A stretch of DNA of 64,000 bases from Methylotenera sp. (GCA_030693535.1 JAUYAL010000078.1:62001-126000); one strand, 5' to 3'; counted from the first letter of the stretch, positions 36,096 to 46,670 are shown. Notes: generated by a model from the sequence alone, not told the origin. Numbers and translations are program-made.

Positions 36096-37562
36096 CTAGT
36101 ACTTGGTTTGTACTTTATAGCTTAGCGTGGTTTTTCCTTCCGCTGGGATATCAATTTTCCATACAGCTAAGTGGCTGTTGGCTTTATTGTGCGGATGACT
36201 TTCGTTTACAATCTTCCAATCGCCGCCTATTGGTTCTTGCACAAGCACAGTCATTTTCTCTTTTTTAGCATTTTTTAGGGTAAATTCAAACGCAGTTTCG
36301 TAAGCACTATGTCCTTTTTGAGGGTTTGGCAGTAGTTTAAACGCAGTTTGTTTTTTATCGGCGGTTACATCAAAAGATTCACCTAGTTTTAATCGTATGG
36401 TTTCATTTTTTGGTGTGTGGTCAATATTGTCTTCACCTACAAATTGTGCGTTACCTGCGTTATCTTTTTTATAAACGCGCACTGTACCTTTTGGTAATGG
36501 CATGCCGAGTTTGCTGGCTTCTTTATTATCAAACTCAACAAATACACCTACTTTAAGTTTGGTGCCGATTTCGCCATATTGCGCTGTGTAATAATAGTCT
36601 GCGCCTCTTAGAACCAGCTCTTTACGCGAAGGAATTTGGCTTGCAGATAAAAGCGCGACTTGCTTAGTTTGATTTTCGGAAATAGTGGTTGGGCGGTCTA
36701 GTGTGTAAAGGTGATATTCGAGTAACGATTCTTCGGCCATAGGCTCAGATGCTGCCATTTCATCAACCATACCGACAACTTTTCGCATCATTGCCGCACG
36801 AGGATATTGTTCCTGCACACGATTGACGTCACCTGCAACTAATTGCAATTTAGCATTTTTATAACTTGCGCCACTGGTGTTGGTTAGCGTTACCCAGCCT
36901 GATAAATCAATTGTGTCCTCTCTAGGGCTTAACTCGGCCACGTAATCAGCTTTCCAACCCAATCCGCCTGTAAGGTAACTTAGTTCAACGGTTTGGTCTA
37001 CAGCACCTTTGTTGTTAATTTGAGTAACTAATGTCGGCCTATCTCGAAGATTTTCTGGCACGTAGTCATAAACAATTCTGCCTGCAACGCCAGTTTCGAT
37101 GCGGTTACCTATTTTCAGCACCACGCCATTATTAGCTGAAAGTACTGTGGCTTTTTCAGTCGTTTCTGCACCTGTTGTCGGATGCATTTTTACAATACTG
37201 ACGGTTTTGCCTACATATTTTTCAAGTAATTTTTCAGGTGTAAGTAAATCAAAATCAAAGTTTTGTTCAAGTAAGGTTAGGCTACCAGGCGCATTGATAC
37301 TGCGTAACAGGGCTGTTTCAGGGCGGATTTGCGCACTGACATCGCGCAATGCCAGTGCGTTTAAACCGGTTTTGAGTTTAACATTTCGAGTATCTTTTAC
37401 TAATGCTAAATTACCGTTATAGATAGTCACAGCAATATTTTTTTGATCACTTAAAGTGCTACGCATTTCTTCCACATCCATGGCGACTGCTCCTGTATAT
37501 ATAGTTGAAAGTGTAGCGAGCAGAGCTAGCTTGTATTTCATTGGCATGGGTCTAAATGGCAT
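36096..37562 (-). CDS. DUF4139 domain-containing exported protein
   Basis: 488-aa protein with an N-terminal signal peptide (KLALLATLSTIYTGAVA) and a DUF4139-type beta-rich body; typical segments are VTIYNGNLALVKDTR, LSYLTGGLGWKADYVA and the C-terminal WKIDIPAEGKTTLSYKV. Function unknown; related proteins are secreted or periplasmic. GGAG lies 6 bases before the ATG at 37562; later in-frame Mets (37541) are less well supported. An imperfect inverted repeat, ATGCTCTG/CAGAGCAT at 36049-36087, lies just past its stop. Confidence 0.82.
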   Translation of the reverse strand: MPFRPMPMKYKLALLATLSTIYTGAVAMDVEEMRSTLSDQKNIAVTIYNGNLALVKDTRNVKLKTGLNALALRDVSAQIRPETALLRSINAPGSLTLLEQNFDFDLLTPEKLLEKYVGKTVSIVKMHPTTGAETTEKATVLSANNGVVLKIGNRIETGVAGRIVYDYVPENLRDRPTLVTQINNKGAVDQTVELSYLTGGLGWKADYVAELSPREDTIDLSGWVTLTNTSGASYKNAKLQLVAGDVNRVQEQYPRAAMMRKVVGMVDEMAASEPMAEESLLEYHLYTLDRPTTISENQTKQVALLSASQIPSRKELVLRGADYYYTAQYGEIGTKLKVGVFVEFDNKEASKLGMPLPKGTVRVYKKDNAGNAQFVGEDNIDHTPKNETIRLKLGESFDVTADKKQTAFKLLPNPQKGHSAYETAFEFTLKNAKKEKMTVLVQEPIGGDWKIVNESHPHNKANSHLAVWKIDIPAEGKTTLSYKVQTKY

Positions 37563-37671
37563 GTTAATCTCCGAAAATTGTTTAAATTGGAGCGGCTTTG
37601 AGTTTCTTGTAGCACGCTATGGTTGATTAAACGTGCCAAGATGAAAAAAGGGTTAATCTTTTTAATGTATT

Positions 37672-38253
37672 TTACAAAACAGAGATATTCTCATTATTTA
37701 GCATACTTACCAACTTAATAAGGGGTAGCCCAATCAGTGCATTCGGATCTTCACCACTCATTTTTTCTATCATCGCAATACCTAAGCCTTCGGATTTAGC
37801 GCTACCCGCACAATGATATGGCTGTTCTTTTACCAAGTAACTTTCAATTTGTGCATCGCTTAAGTCTCTAAATTGAACAAAATAGGGAACAACCTCAGCT
37901 TGCATATTCAGGGTAATGGGGTTGTACAGGCATAATGCGCTATGAAAAACCACCTCTCGCCCACGCATCATCCGTAGTTGCATGGTTGCATTGACATGGC
38001 TCATCGGTTTGCCGAGTTGTAGATTATCTAGAGTAGCAACTTGGTCGCAGCCTATTATCAATGCATGAGGATTGTTAGAGCCAACTTTTCTTGCTTTTAC
38101 TTGAGCTAATCTCAATGCAGTTTCTTGAGGCAATTCATTTTCAAGAACGCTTTCATCTACATCAGGTGAGATGCAGCTAAATGGGATTTGTAGGCGAGTT
38201 AACAATTCTCTTCGATATATTGAAGAAGAAGCAAGAATAAGTGATGGCATCAT
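37672..38253 (-). CDS. maf: Maf-like nucleoside triphosphate pyrophosphatase
   Basis: 193-aa Maf/HAM1-fold protein. The N-terminal [21 protein letters not shown] begins with the Maf S/T-R motif; catalytic DVDES and the [12 protein letters not shown] AQVKARKV stretch follow. [11 protein letters not shown] and [16 protein letters not shown] are conserved, the latter typical of the YceF (m7GTP) subgroup. The yceD-rpmF neighbourhood 3.5 kb away fits a YceF-type gene. Exact substrate is an inference. Confidence 0.9.
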   Translation of the reverse strand: MMPSLILASSSIYRRELLTRLQIPFSCISPDVDESVLENELPQETALRLAQVKARKVGSNNPHALIIGCDQVATLDNLQLGKPMSHVNATMQLRMMRGREVVFHSALCLYNPITLNMQAEVVPYFVQFRDLSDAQIESYLVKEQPYHCAGSAKSEGLGIAMIEKMSGEDPNALIGLPLIKLVSMLNNENISVL

Positions 38254-38286
38254 AGTGTTATATTAGTACAGCTACATTAGTTAGAT

Positions 38287-38320
38287 AAAAAAAGCCGACA
38301 GCATTATTCTGTCGGCTTTT
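38287..38320 (-). terminator. Terminator of the pyruvate carboxylase operon
   Basis: A perfect 12-base stem (38290-38301 and 38309-38320, core GCCGACAG/CTGTCGGC) with a 7-base loop. On the minus strand it ends in seven T's, so it terminates pycB transcription coming from the right, 19 bases after its stop. Confidence 0.88.
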
Positions 38321-38338
38321 GATTTAAATTAACATTAG

Positions 38339-40204
38339 TTATTCTGGCTGAATTTCTAGCAAAGCTTCATCAGGCGTTACAGTATCACCTTTAATGACGT
38401 GTACAGCCACGACAATTCCAGAAGTCGAAGCTTGAATTTCATTCTCCATCTTCATAGCTTCAATCACTAATACGCCATCGCCAGCACTTACTTTGTCACC
38501 CACTTTAGCTTTTACAGCGACTATCGTTCCTGGCATTGAGGTTGTTACATGGCCAGCATGTGATGGGCGTGGGCGACCTGTAGCACCTTTGGTCGCAACG
38601 GCCTTCTTTTTGCCATTACTGCTGCCACCAGAAACTTCTATTTCACTTAAAGTTTCAACGATGACTTCTTCAGCAATACCATCAATGGATACATAGAAGG
38701 GCCTTTTCTCTTGGCCACTATGACCACTACCAGTTAAGTTAATATGGAAAGTTTCGCCATGAAGCGTGACTTTAAACTCGCTAGGTGCATAACGTGATGC
38801 GCTAGCATTTGCCGTTGCTTTATCTAGTAGCACTTCAGGACTTAGTGACCCTGCATTGCGTTCTTGCAAATAGGTTTTTCCAATATCTGGAAACATTGCA
38901 TAGGTAAGCACATCCTCTTCTGATTGCGCAAAACGTTCTGCTTCACTAGTGAGTTTGACCATTTCAGGTGTTAACAAATCTGCTGGACGACACGTAATAG
39001 GTTCTGCATCACCAATTGCTAGCTTTCTTACGTCTGCATTGACTGCGCTTGGTGCTTTACCATATTGACCTAAGAAATAATTTTTAACTTCATTGGTAAT
39101 TGATTTGTAACGTTGGCCTGTCATCACATTTAATACAGCTTGAGTACCAACAATTTGCGAAGTTGGTGTTACCAATGGAATATAACCAAGGTCTTTACGT
39201 ACCAATGGAATCTCTGCCAATACTGCATCCATGCGATCAAGCGCACCTTGTTCCTTTAATTGGTTACTCAAATTTGAAATCATGCCACCTGGTACTTGGT
39301 TTAAAAGTACGCGCGTATCAACACCTGAATATTCACTTTCAAATTGCCAATATTTTTTGCGTATTTCTTTGAAATATGCTGTAACTTCTTGCATTGCCGT
39401 AACGTCTAACCCCGTGTCAAATTCTGTACCTTTTAAGGCTACGATCATACTTTCAGTTGTTGGATGGCTGGCACCTTCTGAAAATGCACCACTGCAAGTA
39501 TCAATCATTACCGCGCCGTTTTCAATTGCGCGCAGTAAATTCATACTGGCTAAGCCACTGGTAGAATGGCTATGAATATGTAGTGGTACACTTACATTGG
39601 CACGCAAGGCTTTCACTAATTCAACCGTAGCCTGTGGTGTGAGTATGCCCGCCATATCTTTAATGGCTATGGTATCTGACCCCATAGCTTCAAGTTCTTT
39701 AGCAATGTCAACAAAGTGGGCAACATCATGTACAGGGCTTGTGGTATAGCTAATAGTACCTTCTGCATGTTTGCCAGCTTTTTTAACCGCTTGGATTGCA
39801 ACTTGCAGATTCCGTGTATCATTAAGTGCATCAAAAATACGAAAAACATCAACACCATTATCAGCAGATTTTTGCACGAAAGCTCTTACGACATCATCAG
39901 AATAGTGGCGATAGCCCAATAAATTTTGACCGCGCAATAGCATTTGAATACGTGAGTTAGGCAAAGCCTTACGCAGGGTTTTTAGGCGTTCCCAAGGATC
40001 TTCTTTCAAATAGCGCACACACGCATCAAATGTTGCACCCCCCCAAGCTTCTAATGACCAAAAGCCAATTGCATCTAACTTAGCGCAAATCGGCAACATG
40101 TCTTCGGTGCGCATGCGTGTAGCAATATGGCATTGATGACCATCGCGTAAAACTAACTCAGTAACTAGCACTTTTGGAGATTGGGTTGCTTGTATTTTTG
40201 TCAT
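38339..40204 (-). CDS. pycB: Pyruvate carboxylase subunit B (oxaloacetate decarboxylase alpha-like)
   Basis: 621-aa carboxyltransferase with a C-terminal biotinyl domain. N-terminal TIM barrel: LVTELVLRDGHQCHIATRMR, WGGATFDACVRYL, and metal-site HIHSHSTSGLASMN. A linker leads to the biotin site EAMKMEN near residue 585. Alone it would be called OadA, but the biotin carboxylase gene next to it and the absence of membrane OadB/G genes point to two-subunit pyruvate carboxylase (pyruvate to oxaloacetate). This supplies oxaloacetate, important if the TCA cycle is incomplete. Confidence 0.88.
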   Translation of the reverse strand: MTKIQATQSPKVLVTELVLRDGHQCHIATRMRTEDMLPICAKLDAIGFWSLEAWGGATFDACVRYLKEDPWERLKTLRKALPNSRIQMLLRGQNLLGYRHYSDDVVRAFVQKSADNGVDVFRIFDALNDTRNLQVAIQAVKKAGKHAEGTISYTTSPVHDVAHFVDIAKELEAMGSDTIAIKDMAGILTPQATVELVKALRANVSVPLHIHSHSTSGLASMNLLRAIENGAVMIDTCSGAFSEGASHPTTESMIVALKGTEFDTGLDVTAMQEVTAYFKEIRKKYWQFESEYSGVDTRVLLNQVPGGMISNLSNQLKEQGALDRMDAVLAEIPLVRKDLGYIPLVTPTSQIVGTQAVLNVMTGQRYKSITNEVKNYFLGQYGKAPSAVNADVRKLAIGDAEPITCRPADLLTPEMVKLTSEAERFAQSEEDVLTYAMFPDIGKTYLQERNAGSLSPEVLLDKATANASASRYAPSEFKVTLHGETFHINLTGSGHSGQEKRPFYVSIDGIAEEVIVETLSEIEVSGGSSNGKKKAVATKGATGRPRPSHAGHVTTSMPGTIVAVKAKVGDKVSAGDGVLVIEAMKMENEIQASTSGIVVAVHVIKGDTVTPDEALLEIQPE

Positions 40205-40268
40205 AGTGTAACTCTTTACTTTAATTATTTCGTTTAACTATCTGTTTTAATGTGAATAAATTTATAAT

Positions 40269-41687
40269 TTAAATGCCTTCATGTGCAGCAATGGCCGCAG
40301 AAATTGCCGCGGCAATCATCTCGGGAGGTATTTCATTTGCATATTTAGTCAGCTCGGGATGCGCTTCTACAAAGCTGGTATTAAAGTTTGCATCTCTAAA
40401 GTCTGGATGCTTTAAAATCTCTTGATAATACGGTATGGTTGTTTTCACACCGTAAATTAACATGTCATCTAACGCACGTCGACCGCGCTCAATGACACTA
40501 TCCCAGTCTAATGCCCAAACTGTAAGCTTGGCACACATGGAATCATAGTAAGGTGGAATGACATAGCCGCTATATATCGCGGCATCCATGCGGACGCCAG
40601 GTCCTCCTGGCGCATAGTATCGCGTAATTTTACCAAAACTAGGTAAAAAGTCATTTTTTGGATCTTCTGCATTGATGCGAAACTCCATTGCATAGCCACG
40701 GAACTGTACTTCTTTTTGCTCGTACTGTAACGGCAAACCGTAAGCGACACGAATTTGCTCTTGCACAATATCAATACCAGTAATCGTTTCGGACACTGTA
40801 TGCTCAACTTGCAAGCGCGTGTTCATTTCCATAAAGTAGAACGTGTTGTTTGAATCTAGCAAAAATTCAACTGTGCCTGCGTTTTCATAACCTACAGCTT
40901 TAGCAGCTTTTACCGCTAAACTACCAATATAATCTCGCTGGGCTTGGCTTAACTGAGGAGATGGGGCTATTTCAATTAGTTTTTGATTGCGGCGTTGAAT
41001 AGAGCAATCACGCTCAAATAAATGAATCACATTACCTTGTGAGTCAGCCAAAATTTGCACCTCAATGTGGCGAGGAGTGACGACACACTTTTCTAAAAAT
41101 ACTTCAGGCTTACCGAAAGCCTTACTCGCTTCAGAAATAACGCGATCATAGTTACTCAACAGCTCTTTTTCACTGTCACAACGACGGATGCCACGACCAC
41201 CACCACCATTGGTCGCTTTCAACATGACAGGGTAGCCAATTTTTGCAGCTAGGGCTACTGCATCATCTAGACTCGCTAAATTACCATCACTGCCAGGTGT
41301 GCAAGGTATACCAGCTCCAGTCATGGCATTTCTTGCTTGAATCTTGTCTCCCATTTGACGGATAACATCCGCATTTGGGCCAATAAATTTAACGCCGCGG
41401 CGTTCGCAAATCTCAGCCAATTCAGGATTCTCAGATAAAAATCCATAGCCAGGATGCAAAGCATCGCAACCAGAAGCAACTGCTAAATTCACAATATTGT
41501 GCGCATTTAGATAGCCAGCTACTGGGTCTGCACCAATGTTATAGGCCTCATCTGCCTTTTTGACGTGCAGCGCTTGACGATCAGCGTCCGCATAAATCGC
41601 TACGGACTTAATGCCCATTTCAGAGCAAGCGCGTACAATACGCACTGCGATTTCGCCGCGGTTAGCTACAAGAATTTTTTTAAACAC
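40269..41687 (-). CDS. pycA: Pyruvate carboxylase subunit A (biotin carboxylase)
   Basis: 472-aa ATP-grasp biotin carboxylase. It starts FKKILVANRGEIAVRIVRAC, carries KATNGGGGRGIRRC (ATP loop) and EMNTRLQVEHTVSE near residue 285 with catalytic residues intact. It is about 20 aa longer than AccC and sits upstream of the carboxyltransferase gene with 64 bases between, rather than with accB; hence PycA rather than AccC. It diverges from yceD. Confidence 0.88.
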   Translation of the reverse strand: MFKKILVANRGEIAVRIVRACSEMGIKSVAIYADADRQALHVKKADEAYNIGADPVAGYLNAHNIVNLAVASGCDALHPGYGFLSENPELAEICERRGVKFIGPNADVIRQMGDKIQARNAMTGAGIPCTPGSDGNLASLDDAVALAAKIGYPVMLKATNGGGGRGIRRCDSEKELLSNYDRVISEASKAFGKPEVFLEKCVVTPRHIEVQILADSQGNVIHLFERDCSIQRRNQKLIEIAPSPQLSQAQRDYIGSLAVKAAKAVGYENAGTVEFLLDSNNTFYFMEMNTRLQVEHTVSETITGIDIVQEQIRVAYGLPLQYEQKEVQFRGYAMEFRINAEDPKNDFLPSFGKITRYYAPGGPGVRMDAAIYSGYVIPPYYDSMCAKLTVWALDWDSVIERGRRALDDMLIYGVKTTIPYYQEILKHPDFRDANFNTSFVEAHPELTKYANEIPPEMIAAAISAAIAAHEGI

Positions 41688-41783
41688 GTTTACTTGCCTT
41701 AATTTTTCACTAAATCCCTGTAATTATAACATGTGAAATCTTTATAGATAAATCCCAAAGAACTAAATTTAGAGCATAAGAAA

Positions 41784-42311
41784 ATGACTAAGCACACATT
41801 ATTTATCGACAACCTTGCGTTTACAAAAAAGAATGAATGCCTTATTGAAAATTTATCGCTTGTAGACTGCTCTAGACTGAATGAATTGCTACTGCATGCT
41901 GCCGTTATTACTCATGCAATTAAAAAGCCTACAGGTTCGATTAGCTATAAATTGCAGGGAAGTACTGATGCGGCAGGGCGGCATCTTTTAAACTTATCAT
42001 TGACCACTAATTTAACCACCACTTGCCAGCGCTGTTTGGGAGAAATGCCACTTAATTTATCATTAAATTTCAATTACTTAATTGGTGAAGTCAGTGATAC
42101 TGATTTATCTTCAGTTGAAATTGATAATAGTGACGATATTGATGTGCAGCAAGCGAGTCAAAATATGGATATTATTGCTCTTCTAGAAGATGAGATTATC
42201 ATGGCAATGCCAATTGCGCCTATCCATGAAGGGGATTGTGGCGTGATTGTTGGACAAAGTGGCGAAAAGGCGAATCCTTTTGCAGTCTTAAAGGGGTTAA
42301 TTAAGTCTTAA
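41784..42311 (+). CDS. yceD: YceD/DUF177 family protein
   Basis: 175-aa protein of the DUF177 family, linked in E. coli to 23S rRNA accumulation and normally just upstream of rpmF, as here. A zinc-type CQRCLGEM pair sits mid-protein, followed by an acidic segment (DNSDDIDVQQ) and a C-terminal NPFAVLKGLIKS. First gene of the fatty-acid cluster region. Molecular role not established. Confidence 0.88.
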   Translation: MTKHTLFIDNLAFTKKNECLIENLSLVDCSRLNELLLHAAVITHAIKKPTGSISYKLQGSTDAAGRHLLNLSLTTNLTTTCQRCLGEMPLNLSLNFNYLIGEVSDTDLSSVEIDNSDDIDVQQASQNMDIIALLEDEIIMAMPIAPIHEGDCGVIVGQSGEKANPFAVLKGLIKS

Positions 42312-42321
42312 AAATGCGATT

Positions 42322-42351
42322 TTGGCTGACAAAAGCTAGGTTTTGTATTAT
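42322..42351 (+). promoter_or_regulatory. Candidate promoter upstream of rpmF
   Basis: TTGGCT (42322-42327) and TATTAT (42346-42351) are 18 bases apart, just after the yceD stop. A leader of about 105 bases would precede rpmF. Moderate match only. Confidence 0.35.
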
Positions 42352-42463
42352 AGTGGCGCCCTAGCAGTTTAACGTAATCTTAAATTAGTGGTGCAAAGCG
42401 TTAATTTCGCATCAGTTTGTAAGTAATTGAGATGATGTTTTAATCATTTTATTGGAGTTTATT

Positions 42464-42643
42464 ATGGCAGTTCAGCAAAACAAAAAAACACCGTCAAAAC
42501 GCGGTATGCATAGATCACATGACTTTTTAGTCAACCCAGCTTTGGCTATTGAGCCTACAACAGGCGAAACGCATTTGCGCCACCACATCAGCCCAAATGG
42601 CTATTATCGTGGACGTAAAGTGTTGTCAACAAAAGGCGAATAA
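42464..42643 (+). CDS. rpmF: 50S ribosomal protein L32
   Basis: 59-aa L32. It starts [20 protein letters not shown], with the usual basic N-terminus, and ends [15 protein letters not shown] take the ATG at 42464 because GGAG lies 6 bases before it; the in-frame start at 42452 would bury that site. It has no zinc-binding Cys, so it is the Cys-minus form. The 212 bases to plsX hold a hairpin (AACGCCGC/GCGGCGTT, 42745-42772) but no gene. Confidence 0.96.
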   Translation: MAVQQNKKTPSKRGMHRSHDFLVNPALAIEPTTGETHLRHHISPNGYYRGRKVLSTKGE

Positions 42644-42744
42644 TTCTTCTTTAATATTAGTCCAAGTTTGACCTCAAAGCGGTTTTTATAATCGAGCTTG
42701 GCAAATATAACATTGAATTTTGTTTGGTCGTTGATAAACAATTT

Positions 42745-42781
42745 AACGCCGCTCCAATTATGGTGCGGCGTTGGTGTTTTT
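42745..42781 (+). terminator. Probable terminator or attenuator after rpmF
   Basis: AACGCCGC (42745-42752) pairs with GCGGCGTT (42765-42772) around a 12-base loop; GGTG and then five T's follow. The T-tract is displaced by four bases, so termination may be incomplete, allowing some read-through to plsX. Confidence 0.5.
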
Positions 42782-42855
42782 ACGGCACCAATTCGTATTA
42801 TCTAGCCATTTAATATAAGTAGCTAGTCAATCTTGACGGTAAACTGAGTAAACTT

Positions 42856-43911
42856 ATGGATATTACTGTAGCAATTGATGCAATGGGTGGCGATCACGGT
42901 CCGCATGTCACCATTCCTGCAGCACTTAAAGCGCTTGAGTCAGATCATCAACTCAATATAGTTTTAGTTGGTTTAAATGATGCAATAGAGGCTGAACTTA
43001 AAGCATTAAAAGCAACTACCAGCCCGCGCTTACGCATTCATCATGCTAGCGAAGTTGTTACGATGGATGAACAGCCTCAGAGTGCACTTAAAAATAAAAA
43101 AGATTCCTCAATGCGCGTAGCTATTAATTTAGTTAAAAGTGGTGAGGCTTCTGCTTGCATAAGTGCAGGTAATACTGGCGCATTGATGGCTACAGCCCGC
43201 TTTGTGTTAAAGACCTTACCTGGCATTGATAGACCAGCCATTGCTGGAGTATTTCCTTGTCAAAAAGGTAAAGCTTATATTTTAGATTTAGGTGCAAATG
43301 CCGATTGTACTGCTGAACAGTTGTTACAATTCGCCGTTATGGGAAGTATGCTGGTATCCTGTGTTGAAAATATTGAGAACCCAACTGTTGGTTTGCTTAA
43401 TATAGGGTCGGAAGACATCAAGGGTAATGATGTTGTTAAAAAAACGGGGGAGTTATTGCGTGAAAGCCATCTTAACTTTTATGGCAATATTGAAGGTAAC
43501 GATATTTTCAAAGGCACTACTGACGTGGTTGTGTGTGATGGCTTTGTCGGTAATGTTACACTTAAAGCTGGTGAGGGCTTATTACAAATGATTGGTCGTT
43601 TTCTTGCGCAGGAATTTAAGCGAAATTGGCGCACCAAGCTTATGGGGATTGCATGTAAACCTGTATTAAACGCCTTCAAAAAGCGTATGGATCCACGACT
43701 CTACAATGGTGCTAGTTTATTAGGTTTGCGCGGTATTGTAGTTAAAAGTCATGGTGGGGCTGATAGCTTCGCTTTTTTAAACGCTATTCATACTGCGGTT
43801 GAGGAGTCTCGCAGTGGTGTGCTCAAGCGCATTACTATGCAACTGGAAATTGAACACATGGAATCGCAGATTACTGGTAATTCAAATAACATGACCACGG
43901 ACATCGAATGA
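42856..43911 (+). CDS. plsX: Phosphate acyltransferase PlsX
   Basis: 351-aa enzyme that makes acyl-phosphate from acyl-ACP for phospholipid synthesis. Signature [19 protein letters not shown] at the N-terminus, [16 protein letters not shown], and [19 protein letters not shown] are intact. Its stop overlaps the fabH ATG (ATGA), so the two are coupled. Start of the fab cluster proper. Confidence 0.96.
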   Translation: MDITVAIDAMGGDHGPHVTIPAALKALESDHQLNIVLVGLNDAIEAELKALKATTSPRLRIHHASEVVTMDEQPQSALKNKKDSSMRVAINLVKSGEASACISAGNTGALMATARFVLKTLPGIDRPAIAGVFPCQKGKAYILDLGANADCTAEQLLQFAVMGSMLVSCVENIENPTVGLLNIGSEDIKGNDVVKKTGELLRESHLNFYGNIEGNDIFKGTTDVVVCDGFVGNVTLKAGEGLLQMIGRFLAQEFKRNWRTKLMGIACKPVLNAFKKRMDPRLYNGASLLGLRGIVVKSHGGADSFAFLNAIHTAVEESRSGVLKRITMQLEIEHMESQITGNSNNMTTDIE

Positions 43912-44852
43912 GCCATTCACGTATAGCAGGAACAGGGAGTTATCTCCCTAAAAAATTGCTCACAAATGCTGAACTTGAGTGCATGGTCGACACGACCGAT
44001 GAATGGATTTTTACACGTACTGGCATACGTGAGCGGCACATAGTAGCAGAAGGTGAGTTTACTAGTGATCTAGCCCTGCACGCTGCGCGCAACGCCATTG
44101 AATCTTCTGGGCTCTCTGCAAATGATATTGATTTGATTATTGTAGCTACAACAACCCCAGATAAAATTTTTCCTAGTACCGCTGTAATATTGCAGAATAA
44201 ATTAGGAATCGCAGGTTGCCCAGCATTTGATTTGCAAGCCGTTTGTAGTGGTTTTGTTTATGCGTTAGCAACGGCCGATAACTTTATTAAAGCAGGTGAA
44301 GCTAAATGCGCGCTGGTTGTCGGCGCTGAAGCATTCTCTACTATCGTAGACTGGACTGATCGTGGCAATTGTATTTTGTGGGGTGATGGTGCTGGTGCAG
44401 TCATTTTGCAAGCCAGTGATGAGCAGGGCGTGATCTCCACACATTTGCACGCCGATGGCAATTATGAAAAAATGTTACATGTACCACGTAACGCCGAAGG
44501 TAATGATACAGTTGTGATGGAAGGTAATGCTGTATTCAAAGTCGCGGTAAATACCCTTGATGCGATTGTAGATGAAACGCTAACCGCGAATGGCCTAAAA
44601 AAATCAGATATTGATTGGTTGGTACCTCATCAAGCTAATATTCGCATATTGCAAGCAACTGCAAAGAAGCTCGACATGAGTATGGATAAGGTTATCGTAA
44701 CTGTAGATAAGCATGGTAATACCTCCGCAGCATCAATTCCTTTAGCTCTTGATGTAGCTGTGCGTGATGGAAGAATTAAACGTGGAGACATTGTGCTGAT
44801 GGAGGCTTTTGGTGGTGGCTTCACCTGGGGTTCTGCGCTAATTAAATACTAG
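43908..44852 (+). CDS. fabH: Beta-ketoacyl-ACP synthase III
   Basis: Starts fatty-acid chains by condensing acetyl-CoA with malonyl-ACP (314 aa). Catalytic Cys in [12 protein letters not shown] near residue 113, His in [11 protein letters not shown] near 240, and Asn in [13 protein letters not shown] near 270. [13 protein letters not shown] opens the fold. Overlaps plsX by four bases; 84 bases separate it from fabD. Confidence 0.97.
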   Translation: MSHSRIAGTGSYLPKKLLTNAELECMVDTTDEWIFTRTGIRERHIVAEGEFTSDLALHAARNAIESSGLSANDIDLIIVATTTPDKIFPSTAVILQNKLGIAGCPAFDLQAVCSGFVYALATADNFIKAGEAKCALVVGAEAFSTIVDWTDRGNCILWGDGAGAVILQASDEQGVISTHLHADGNYEKMLHVPRNAEGNDTVVMEGNAVFKVAVNTLDAIVDETLTANGLKKSDIDWLVPHQANIRILQATAKKLDMSMDKVIVTVDKHGNTSAASIPLALDVAVRDGRIKRGDIVLMEAFGGGFTWGSALIKY

Positions 44853-44936
44853 GCAATATATGCATTAAATATTTTGTGCTTGTACTTTGCAAGTGCTATG
44901 TAAACGGTAAAATCACATTTAAAAGTTATTACAATT

Positions 44937-45875
44937 ATGAATAAACTTGCATTTTTTTTCCCAGGTCAAGGCTCGCAATCAGTAGGAATGATGGCTGGTT
45001 TTACAAACGAGTCTGGCGATTCTAAAATCATCCGAGATACATTTACTGAAGCTTCAGATATTTTAGGTGTAGATTTTTGGTTGATGGCGACTGAGCCGAA
45101 TGATCTATTAAATTTAACTCAACATACACAACCCTTGATGCTGACGGCTGGCGTTGCTACTGCGCGTGCTTATGACAAGGCAGTCGGTGCAAAGCCAAAT
45201 GTATTGGCTGGCCATAGCTTAGGTGAGTATTCAGCTTTAGTCGTAGCTGGTGCATTAAGTTTTGTTGACGCCTTACCTTTAGTCAAATATCGAGCTGAGG
45301 CAATGCAGAATGCTGTTCCTGAAGGCGTTGGCGCAATGGCGGCGATATTAGGTTTAGATGATGATGCCGTGCGTGCCGTATGTACTGAAGCTGCTCAAAA
45401 TGAAGTACTAGAAGCCGTTAACTTTAACTCACCAGGACAAGTAGTCATTGCTGGCAATAGAGCTGCGGTAGAGCGTGGTATGGAGTTTGCAAAAAGCAAG
45501 GGTGCCAAACGTGCATTACCTTTACCAGTAAGTGTTCCATCTCACTGCGCGTTAATGAAACCTGCTGCCGTTCTTCTAGCTGAGTATTTAAAGAATGTAA
45601 CGGTGAATATACCAAAAATTTCTGTGATACATAATGCTGATGTTGCTAGTTATGATAATGCTGAAAAAATTAAGGATGCTTTAGTGCGCCAATTATATAG
45701 CCCTGTGCGCTGGGTTGAAACAGTACAAGCTATTCATGCAATAGGCATTAATCAAGCAGCAGAATGTGGCCCAGGCAAAGTATTAGCTGGGCTGACAAAA
45801 CGCATTGTGGCAGAATTTCCTTGTGTGGCACTGACTAACAATCAGGCTTTTATTGACTTGCAAGCCGCACTATAA
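44937..45875 (+). CDS. fabD: Malonyl-CoA-ACP transacylase
   Basis: Transfers malonyl from CoA to ACP (312 aa). FFPGQGSQSVGMM is the N-terminal motif, GHSLGEYSALV holds the nucleophile Ser near residue 92, and PVSVPSHCALM includes the active His. Complete. Followed by fabG after 27 bases. Confidence 0.97.
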   Translation: MNKLAFFFPGQGSQSVGMMAGFTNESGDSKIIRDTFTEASDILGVDFWLMATEPNDLLNLTQHTQPLMLTAGVATARAYDKAVGAKPNVLAGHSLGEYSALVVAGALSFVDALPLVKYRAEAMQNAVPEGVGAMAAILGLDDDAVRAVCTEAAQNEVLEAVNFNSPGQVVIAGNRAAVERGMEFAKSKGAKRALPLPVSVPSHCALMKPAAVLLAEYLKNVTVNIPKISVIHNADVASYDNAEKIKDALVRQLYSPVRWVETVQAIHAIGINQAAECGPGKVLAGLTKRIVAEFPCVALTNNQAFIDLQAAL

Positions 45876-45902
45876 CTTAATTATTATATTTAAAGGATTA
45901 TT

Positions 45903-46643
45903 ATGTTAACAGGGCAAATTGCTTTAATTACAGGTGCAAGTCGTGGTATTGGAGCAGCAATCGCATTAGCGCTTGGAGAACAGGGATCAATCGTTATTGG
46001 CACAGCCACCTCAGTCGCTGGTGCCAGTGCAATCAGTGAAGCTTTTCTAGCTGCAAATATTAAAGGTGAGGGCATGGCCTTAAATGTAAATGATGCTACA
46101 CAGGTAGAAAGCACATTAAAATCAATCAGCGAAAAGTATGGTGATGTTAGCATCTTAGTTAACAATGCGGGCATTACCCGGGATACCTTACTGATGCGCA
46201 TGAAAGATGAAGATTGGGATGGTGTAATCAGCACTAATTTAACCTCAGTATTTCGTATGAGCCAAGCTGTATTACGTCCAATGATGAAGGCGCGTGTTGG
46301 TCGCATTATCAGCATTTCATCAGTGGTAGGTCACATGGGAAATGCGGGGCAAACCAACTATGCTGCAGCTAAAGCAGGCATGACAGGCTTTACAAAATCA
46401 TTGGCGGCAGAAGTAGGTAGCCGAGGTATTACTGTGAATTGCGTAGCTCCAGGCTTTATTGATACAGACATGACGGCAGAGTTGTCAGAAGAAATTACAA
46501 ATAAAATGCTTGCTCGCATCCCAGTTGGGCGTTTAGGAAATGTAAAAGAGATTGCTGCTACCGTGGCATTTTTAGCATCACCTAGTGCGGCTTACATTAC
46601 TGGTGAGACAATTCATGTGAATGGCGGTATGTTAATGGTGTAA
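45903..46643 (+). CDS. fabG: 3-oxoacyl-ACP reductase FabG
   Basis: NADPH-dependent short-chain reductase of fatty-acid elongation (246 aa). Cofactor motif TGASRGIG at residues 11-18, NNAG, catalytic Ser in ISSVVGHMGNAGQ and Tyr/Lys in NYAAAKAG near residue 153. AAAGGA precedes the ATG. acpP follows with its own candidate promoter. Confidence 0.97.
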   Translation: MLTGQIALITGASRGIGAAIALALGEQGSIVIGTATSVAGASAISEAFLAANIKGEGMALNVNDATQVESTLKSISEKYGDVSILVNNAGITRDTLLMRMKDEDWDGVISTNLTSVFRMSQAVLRPMMKARVGRIISISSVVGHMGNAGQTNYAAAKAGMTGFTKSLAAEVGSRGITVNCVAPGFIDTDMTAELSEEITNKMLARIPVGRLGNVKEIAATVAFLASPSAAYITGETIHVNGGMLMV

Positions 46644-46670
46644 AAGTTTTTTTATATTCTGCTCGAGTTT

